Positions 5,515 through 9,950 of a DNA stretch of 9,950 nucleotides are shown here, in pieces. The stretch covers positions 1-9,950 of the forward strand of contig CAMEIU010000076.1 in NCBI GenBank assembly GCA_945918815.1. Reading direction: 5' to 3'. A program made the position numbers and the translations under genes. The notes under the pieces are model-generated. The model was given only the letters and a program-made list of their open reading frames with translations. It was not told the DNA's origin and did not search any database. This DNA is from an uncultured Clostridia bacterium (GTDB taxonomy: Bacteria; Bacillota; Clostridia; Oscillospirales; Oscillospiraceae). Position 1 is the stretch's first letter. Every line of letters starts with the position of its first letter.

Positions 5515-7653
5515 TCAAGATTTCCCGATCAGGCCCGTAATCATCAGGGTTGGAATCTGCCAGAGGAGCTGATAGAGCAGCAAATTCAGAGCGGAAGCCG
5601 CCTCCGTGGCGTCCAGGTAGGTCAGGATGCACAGAAGGCCCATGCCCAGAATGCCGGACAGGAGGGAAACCACCGCGGCGGAACGGACCGTTCTTCTCAG
5701 CTGGCGGCCGCTGGTGACGGCGGCGGCAAAGCTGGCAAAGCTGCCCCGGGCCATCAAAGCGCCCTGACGGCCGTGGCTTCCGGCCTCCGGCGCGGACAGC
5801 CGGGCCCGCTCCGCCACCACCGGGAATTCCAGCCGGTCCGTGGAGATTTTATACCGCTTTTTCACCAAGGCGGGGGTAATCATAAAATCCCGGGTGGCCA
5901 GGATCGGCGTCAGGCCGGGGCTGTGGACCACGCTCTGCAGGCCGCTTTTGGCGGCGGCGGAGGGCGCGTAGGTCAATGCGAACACGCCGGTCAGTTCCTT
6001 ATTGACGGAGATATACACCGCCGACAGGACCTTGGTCCCCTCCGGTACATGGACGCCCATGAGCCGCATGAAGGGCAGGCTGCCCAGCAGCACCACGTCG
6101 CCCCGGATCTCCGCGCCCAGGCCGCCGCCCTCATACTGGCGGAAGGAATCGGCGGTGTAGCGGCGGCCGTTCTCATTTTTCATCAGTTCCTCAAAGAGGG
6201 GCAGCAAACCGCTCCCGGCGGCCTGGACCACGGCGGTGGCATAGCCGACCACCTGACGGATGGGCATATCGGAATACATCTTCATGCCGTTCATGGAGAT
6301 ATTGGCCTTGGGGAACAGGTCGTTGTCCTGGATGACGATGCCGCCCTCGCCGCTGAGGATCTTCGCGCCCCGCCAGCCGCAGATGGCCGCGCCGGACCGG
6401 TGGAGCCGCTGGGCCAGAATGGCGAAGGGCCGGTAGCAGGCCAGGAAGCCCCCGGCAGGCAGCGCCGCTGTCAGCAGGGCGGACCAGGCCCACAGGAAGC
6501 TGCTGCCGCTGCGGAAGGACGCGAAGGCCGCCAGGGCCGCCGTCAGCAGGGCCGCCACGGGCGCATAGACCCGCATGACCTTCTGGGCCGCGTCGGGCGT
6601 CTCCAGCATGGCGGTGAAATCGTCCAGATTTCCCTCCTGGCGGAAGATGCAGTCCAGGCCGTGCCAGGCCTTTTCCTCCTTGACCGCCGCCACAGGGGCG
6701 TCCATGGACAGGACCGTCTTCAGCGTCCGCCGCTTGGCCTTTTTCTCCAGGTTAACGCTCCACAGGGCCAGCAGCAGGGCCAGCGACGGCGCGGTGCAGA
6801 ACGGTGCACGGCCCTGGGCGATGGCGAAGAACGAATCCGCCGCGCAGATCGCCGCCGTCAGGCTCAAAAGGGTCATGAGATCAAACCGCAGTTTCAGCGC
6901 CTGATAGACGCCCCGGACGAACACCTCCGCCGACAGGAGGCTCTGGACCAGCAGCAGGGCCAGCATGGCGATGGAAAAGGCCCGCAGATGGCCGGTCAGA
7001 TCCAGGTTCCCCACGGGAAACTGCGTCAGGACCAGGATGCCCGCCGAGGCAAGGAACAGGACAGCCGACAGCATCAGCCGGATGCGCAGGGTGCCCACCT
7101 TGGAATAGGCGGCGCAGGCCTCCGCCGGAGAGGGATAGACAATCTCCGGCTCTTCCCGCTTGGCGGCCCGCTCCGCCCGGCGGCGTTCCTTTTCCTGCTG
7201 GCGAATCCGCTGGGCCTCCCGCTTCCGGGCCTGCTCCTCCGCCCGCTGTTGGCGGCGGTCCGGCTCCGGCTGCGCCGGTTCCTCCGGCATTTCCACTGGC
7301 CGGGCGGGGCCCTCTGGCTCCGGCTCCTCTTGCAGGTCTTCTTCCCGGATGGGCCGGAAGCGGATGGTGTCGCCGGACAGGTCCGTCAGCTTGAAGCTGC
7401 GCTTCTCCCCCTTCTCCGCCGCCACCCGCATGAGATCCGGCTTGTCCGCGGCAGGCTTCTCCACAGGCGCCGGTTCCGGTTTTTTCTCCGGCTCCGGCAC
7501 GGGCCCCGGTTCCTGCTCCGGCTCCGGCGCGGGCTTGCTCCAGCCGCCGAACTCCCGCATGATATCCTCCAGGGAATATTCCTGCTCCGGCTCCGGCGCG
7601 TCAATCGCCTCCATATTCAGTTCCATTTCTGAATCCTGGGATTGATTTTTCAT
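5515..7653 (-). CDS. Degenerate P1B-type ATPase-like membrane protein (predicted catalytically inactive)
   Basis: A 712-residue protein of unknown function. Residues 19-135 are acidic and proline-rich, with repeated EPE words; 136-170 are Arg/Lys/Glu/Gln-rich and probably helical; then eight hydrophobic helices lie at about 193-212, 225-245, 256-280, 287-303, 362-381, 386-412, 659-680 and 684-709. This 4+2+2 pattern is that of P1B metal ATPases. Between helices 6 and 7 the order of P-domain and N-domain landmarks is kept (GGGLGAEIRGDVVLLGS, 509-525; LTPILATRDFMITPALVKK, 581-599). Catalytic motifs are gone: no TGE in a shortened helix 4-5 loop, LPA instead of CPC in helix 6, IQDNDLF (441-447) for DKTGT, TRDF for TGDN, no GDGxND. 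Start ATG 7651-7653 has GGAG six to seven bases upstream. Homology is read by eye; function unknown. Confidence 0.75.
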   Translation of the reverse strand: MKNQSQDSEMELNMEAIDAPEPEQEYSLEDIMREFGGWSKPAPEPEQEPGPVPEPEKKPEPAPVEKPAADKPDLMRVAAEKGEKRSFKLTDLSGDTIRFRPIREEDLQEEPEPEGPARPVEMPEEPAQPEPDRRQQRAEEQARKREAQRIRQQEKERRRAERAAKREEPEIVYPSPAEACAAYSKVGTLRIRLMLSAVLFLASAGILVLTQFPVGNLDLTGHLRAFSIAMLALLLVQSLLSAEVFVRGVYQALKLRFDLMTLLSLTAAICAADSFFAIAQGRAPFCTAPSLALLLALWSVNLEKKAKRRTLKTVLSMDAPVAAVKEEKAWHGLDCIFRQEGNLDDFTAMLETPDAAQKVMRVYAPVAALLTAALAAFASFRSGSSFLWAWSALLTAALPAGGFLACYRPFAILAQRLHRSGAAICGWRGAKILSGEGGIVIQDNDLFPKANISMNGMKMYSDMPIRQVVGYATAVVQAAGSGLLPLFEELMKNENGRRYTADSFRQYEGGGLGAEIRGDVVLLGSLPFMRLMGVHVPEGTKVLSAVYISVNKELTGVFALTYAPSAAAKSGLQSVVHSPGLTPILATRDFMITPALVKKRYKISTDRLEFPVVAERARLSAPEAGSHGRQGALMARGSFASFAAAVTSGRQLRRTVRSAAVVSLLSGILGMGLLCILTYLDATEAASALNLLLYQLLWQIPTLMITGLIGKS

Positions 7654-7728
7654 GGTTTTCTCCAACGATTTTTGTGAATTGAGCATGGATCAGGCGCTTG
7701 TGCCTGCCCAACCGCATCGAGCAACGCC

Positions 7729-7793
7729 GTAGGGGCGGCCCTTGCGGTCGCCCGCCACGTGTACCATCGGGCGACCGCAGGGGCTGCCCCTAC
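7729..7793. repeat. Palindromic intergenic repeat, copy B
   Basis: Arms 7729-7754 and 7768-7793 (26 bases each, 13-base loop) are the same element as at 591-655, in the opposite orientation. The arms differ from perfect pairing at two positions, both of which become G-U pairs in plus-strand RNA. The downstream flank GAATCAC resembles that of copy A. It lies in the 282-base gap between rlmB and the ATPase-like gene, which also contains a hairpin CAGGC/GCCTG (7691-7706), a short dyad ATTTTCC/GGAAAAT (7824-7840) and a heptamer array; I see no gene or clear promoter there. Confidence 0.82.
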
Positions 7794-7845
7794 GAATCAC
7801 CTGGAAACGGGTATATTTCAATCATTTTCCGAAGGAAAATACCTT

Positions 7846-7880
7846 CATTGCCCATTGTCAATTGTACATTGTCCATTGCC
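7846..7880. repeat. Five-unit heptamer tandem array (CATTGTC-like)
   Basis: Five consecutive 7-base units: CATTGCC, CATTGTC, AATTGTA, CATTGTC, CATTGCC. The order of units is symmetric about the third. It lies 56 bases downstream of the rlmB stop and 52 bases from palindromic copy B. It is not coding and does not form a terminator. Confidence 0.7.
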
Positions 7881-7935
7881 TTGCAAATTCCAATTTTCCC
7901 CTCTGCTGCGGGAAGCTGATAAGCACAATGGTCCG

Positions 7936-8727
7936 TTATCCGTTTCTCTGCCGTACGGCCTCATACAATAGAATCGCGGCCGCGGCGGAGGCGTTGAGGG
8001 AGGAAATCCGGCCCTTCATGGGAATGCTGACCCGGAAATCGCAGCTCTCGGCCACCAGGCGGCTCATGCCCTGGCCCTCGTTGCCGATGACGATGGCAGC
8101 CGGGCCTTTGAGATCCGCGTGATACAAATCCGTATTGCCGTCGGCGGCGGTGCCGAAAACCCACACGCCGTTCTCCTTCAGCTCCCGGATGGCGGTGGCC
8201 ATGTTGCCGACCCGGGCCACGGGCATATACTCCACGGCTCCGGCGGAGGTCTTGGATACCACCGCCGTCAGGCCCACGCTGCGCCGCTTGGGAATCACCA
8301 CGCCGTGGGCCCCGGCGCACTCGGCGGTCCGGAGAATCGCGCCCAGGTTGTGGGGATCGCTGAGCTCGTCGCACAGGACCAGCAGCGGCGCCTCTCCCCG
8401 GTCCGCCGCCCGCCGGAGGATGTCCTCCAAAGTGGCGTATTCATGGGCGGCCACCTGGGCCATGACGCCCTGGTGGGCCCCGGTGGGACTCATCTGGTCC
8501 AGCTTCCGCCGGTCCGTGGGGACCACCACCGCCCCGGCCTCCTTGGCCTGGGCCGCCAGCCGGGCCAGGGCCTTGTCGGTCTCGCCCTCGGCCACAAACA
8601 CCTTGTCAATGGTCCGCCCGCTTTTCAGCGCCTCGGTCAGGGCGTTGCGCCCTTCGATCATATCCTCCGCCAATTCCCGCGCCGGTTCCGGCCGGCGGGC
8701 GGGACGGCCCTGTCTTTTTTCATTCAT
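7936..8727 (-). CDS. rlmB: 23S rRNA (guanosine-2'-O-)-methyltransferase RlmB (SpoU/TrmH family)
   Basis: A 263-residue SPOUT methyltransferase, about normal length. The N-terminal substrate-binding domain starts after a basic Arg/Pro tail at EDMIEGRNALTEAL (21-34). The catalytic knot shows the three family motifs: SDPHNLGAILRTAECAGAHG (123-142, with the key Asn and Arg), AIVIGNEGQGMS (211-222) and IPMKGRISSLNASAAAAI (235-252). RlmB methylates the 2'-hydroxyl of G2251 in the 23S P-loop using S-adenosylmethionine; relatives with other targets exist, so the exact nucleotide is inferred. Start ATG 8725-8727 has GGAG nine bases upstream. The frame extends upstream through the promoter, so that extension is rejected. 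It is divergent from ftsH. No terminator is evident after the stop. Confidence 0.92.
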   Translation of the reverse strand: MNEKRQGRPARRPEPARELAEDMIEGRNALTEALKSGRTIDKVFVAEGETDKALARLAAQAKEAGAVVVPTDRRKLDQMSPTGAHQGVMAQVAAHEYATLEDILRRAADRGEAPLLVLCDELSDPHNLGAILRTAECAGAHGVVIPKRRSVGLTAVVSKTSAGAVEYMPVARVGNMATAIRELKENGVWVFGTAADGNTDLYHADLKGPAAIVIGNEGQGMSRLVAESCDFRVSIPMKGRISSLNASAAAAILLYEAVRQRNG

Positions 8728-8777
8728 GACTTGACACTCCAAAATTGTGTGTTTTTCAACAGAACATACCAAGATAT

Positions 8778-8806
8778 AGTATAGCAGGAAAGACCGCAGG
8801 ATACAA
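8778..8806 (-). promoter_or_regulatory. Sigma-A promoter of rlmB
   Basis: Minus-strand -35 TTGTAT (8801-8806), 17-base spacer, -10 TATACT (8778-8783). Transcription should begin near 8771, giving a leader of about 44 bases. The -35 lies inside a GGATACAAG word that recurs in the ftsH promoter. Confidence 0.75.
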
Positions 8807-8901
8807 GTCGGACGAATAAAAAACTTCCCGGTTCCGGTCCGCCCCGGCGGCCGTTTTTTGCGCAATTCATAGAAAATTTACAGGCAAGGCCGTCTTCTTC
8901 C

Positions 8902-8930
8902 TTGTATCCGGCAAATTTCTATGCTAAGAT
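8902..8930 (+). promoter_or_regulatory. Probable sigma-A promoter of ftsH
   Basis: -35 TTGTAT (8902-8907), 17-base spacer ending in TGC (extended -10), -10 TAAGAT (8925-8930). The -10 matches consensus at four of six positions, offset by the TG extension. TTGTATCC (8902-8909) and GGATACAA (8931-8938) form a perfect 8-base dyad enclosing the -10. Confidence 0.6.
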
Positions 8931-8965
8931 GGATACAATTTGAATCCCCCGCAGATTCGTCAAAT

Positions 8966-8972
8966 AAGGAGG
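8966..8972 (+). promoter_or_regulatory. Ribosome binding site fixing a TTG start for ftsH
   Basis: AAGGAGG lies eight bases before TTG 8981. An in-frame TAA occurs at 8975-8977, two codons before the TTG, so the gene cannot start further upstream. The first in-frame ATG (9080) falls inside the first membrane helix. Confidence 0.9.
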
Positions 8973-8980
8973 CGTAAGCC

Positions 8981-9950
8981 TTGAATACAGATCCAAAAAA
9001 CAACCGCAATCAAAAAAATAAGAACAACGGGCCTTCCAACGACCCGGACAATTCCAAGCGGACCAAGACCATTATCACCATGGTGGTCGTGGCGCTGGTC
9101 TTTACGGTCATCATCAATCTGGTCTATACCAGCCTCTCCAGCTCCTACATGAAGAAAATCACCTATTCGGAATTTGAGGAAATGCTGGCCAACAACGAGA
9201 TCGCCGAGGTGGAATTCCAGACCGACGACAGCATTCTCATTCTGACCAAGGAAGAGGCGGCCAAGGACGTCAACAAGCAGATCATCTACTACACCGGCCT
9301 GATTCCCAACCAGGAGACCACCCCGCTGACGGAAGATCTGAAAGCCCATGGCGTCAGCTATGACGGTCCCATTGTGGAGCAAATGAACCCCATTCTCTCC
9401 TTTGTGGTCAGCTGGGTTCTGCCCCTGGCGATTTTCTACCTGCTCATCACCCTGGTCATGAACTCCATGACCAAGCGCATGGGTGGCGGCGGAATCGGCG
9501 GCATGGGCCAGAGCAAGGCCAAGGTCTACATGGAAAAGGAGACCGGCGTGACCTTCGCCGACGTGGCCGGACAGGACGAGGCCAAGGAATCCCTGGTGGA
9601 AATCATCGACTTCCTCCACAATCCCCAGAAATACACCGCCATCGGCGCAAAGCTCCCCAAGGGCGCGCTGCTGGTGGGCTCTCCCGGCACCGGCAAGACC
9701 CTGCTGGCCAAGGCCGTGGCCGGTGAGGCCAAGGTGCCCTTCTTCTCCATCTCCGGCTCCGACTTCGTGGAGATGTTCGTGGGCGTCGGCGCCAGCCGCG
9801 TCCGGGACCTGTTCCAGCAGGCCTCCAAGGTGGCCCCGGCCATCGTGTTCATCGACGAAATCGACGCCATCGGCCGGACCAGAGATTCCCGCTTCGGCGG
9901 CAACGACGAGCGGGAGCAGACCCTGAACCAGCTGCTGGCGGAGCTGGACG
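8981..9950 (+). CDS. ftsH: ATP-dependent zinc metalloprotease FtsH, N-terminal part
   Basis: 323 codons are visible before the right edge. The protein has a hydrophilic Asn/Lys-rich N-terminus (1-30), a first membrane helix (about 31-50), an extracytoplasmic domain (about 51-140), a second helix (141-161), a Gly/Met-rich linker and the AAA+ module. The module shows TFADVAGQDEAKE (191-203), Walker A GSPGTGKT (233-240; the family usually has GPPGTGKT), the pore loop MFVGVGASRVRDLF (265-278), Walker B IVFIDEID (288-295) and the start of the second region of homology (NDEREQTLNQLLAELD). FtsH forms a membrane hexamer that degrades misassembled membrane proteins and some soluble substrates. The HEXXH protease site lies outside the window. 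The start is TTG, fixed by AAGGAGG and an in-frame stop just upstream. Confidence 0.95.
   Translation, partial: MNTDPKNNRNQKNKNNGPSNDPDNSKRTKTIITMVVVALVFTVIINLVYTSLSSSYMKKITYSEFEEMLANNEIAEVEFQTDDSILILTKEEAAKDVNKQIIYYTGLIPNQETTPLTEDLKAHGVSYDGPIVEQMNPILSFVVSWVLPLAIFYLLITLVMNSMTKRMGGGGIGGMGQSKAKVYMEKETGVTFADVAGQDEAKESLVEIIDFLHNPQKYTAIGAKLPKGALLVGSPGTGKTLLAKAVAGEAKVPFFSISGSDFVEMFVGVGASRVRDLFQQASKVAPAIVFIDEIDAIGRTRDSRFGGNDEREQTLNQLLAELD

Noticed and set aside
5773..7632. A 619-codon open frame antisense to the ATPase-like gene
   Set aside because: Arg/Gly/Gln-rich low-complexity translation made by complementing the Glu/Pro-rich and Leu/Ala-rich codons of the real gene; no start signal.
7824..7840. 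ATTTTCC-GAA-GGAAAAT dyad as the rlmB terminator
   Set aside because: Only seven pairs, mostly A-T, about 100 bases beyond the rlmB stop and without a following U-tract on the minus strand.
8828..8857. GC-rich stretch followed by six T residues, resembling a terminator on the plus strand
   Set aside because: The best stem I can draw is four pairs (CCGC/GCGG) with a mismatch beyond it, and no plus-strand gene lies upstream to terminate.
8728..8865. Upstream extension of rlmB to 309 residues
   Set aside because: It would run through the rlmB promoter (-10 and -35), and the ATG at 8725-8727 has its own ribosome binding site and gives a normal RlmB length.

Overview
The window looks like the chromosome of a GC-rich, low-redox Firmicute, most likely a gut member of the Clostridia (Oscillospiraceae-like). 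This is inferred from: the gene set (YlxM, Ffh, S16 and KhpA in one operon, Mini-ribonuclease III, bacterial RqcH, a clostridial-type EF-G paralogue); strong G/C at third codon positions; strong AAGGAG/GGAGG ribosome binding sites; and gaps holding GC-rich palindromic repeats. No database search was possible, so the genus is not assigned.

Layout. Bases 1-8727 are read leftward (minus strand) and only ftsH at the right end is read rightward. From right to left along the minus strand: rlmB (8727-7936); a 282-base gap with a long hairpin repeat and a heptamer array; a 712-residue eight-helix membrane protein resembling a P1B-type ATPase without its catalytic motifs (7653-5515); an EF-G-like GTPase (5337-3289) with its own near-consensus promoter and a strong terminator; a 330-base gap with a nested palindrome and a perfect sigma-A promoter; the operon ylxM-ffh-rpsP-khpA (2958-739), ending in a hairpin terminator; another palindromic repeat; then mrnC (563-150), whose end overlaps the start of rqcH (160, running off the left edge). 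FtsH (8981 onward) diverges from rlmB and runs off the right edge.

Theme. Almost every recognisable gene acts on the ribosome or on nascent and membrane proteins: ribosomal protein S16, 23S rRNA maturation (MrnC) and 2'-O-methylation (RlmB), an RNA chaperone (KhpA), SRP targeting (Ffh, YlxM), a translational GTPase, rescue of stalled 60S-type (50S) particles (RqcH) and membrane proteolysis (FtsH). The exception, and the best candidate for something undescribed, is the degenerate P-type ATPase-like protein. It keeps the eight-helix architecture and recognisable nucleotide-domain landmarks, but has lost the TGE actuator motif, the CPC metal site, DKTGT, TGDN and GDGxND, and has gained a long acidic proline-rich and then basic N-terminal region.

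Non-coding structure is richer than usual: two copies of a hairpin element with 26-base arms and a shared one-sided flank, one composite nested inverted repeat, a five-unit heptamer array, an inverted repeat laid over the ylxM promoter, and a repeated GGATACAA word in the rlmB-ftsH divergent promoter region.
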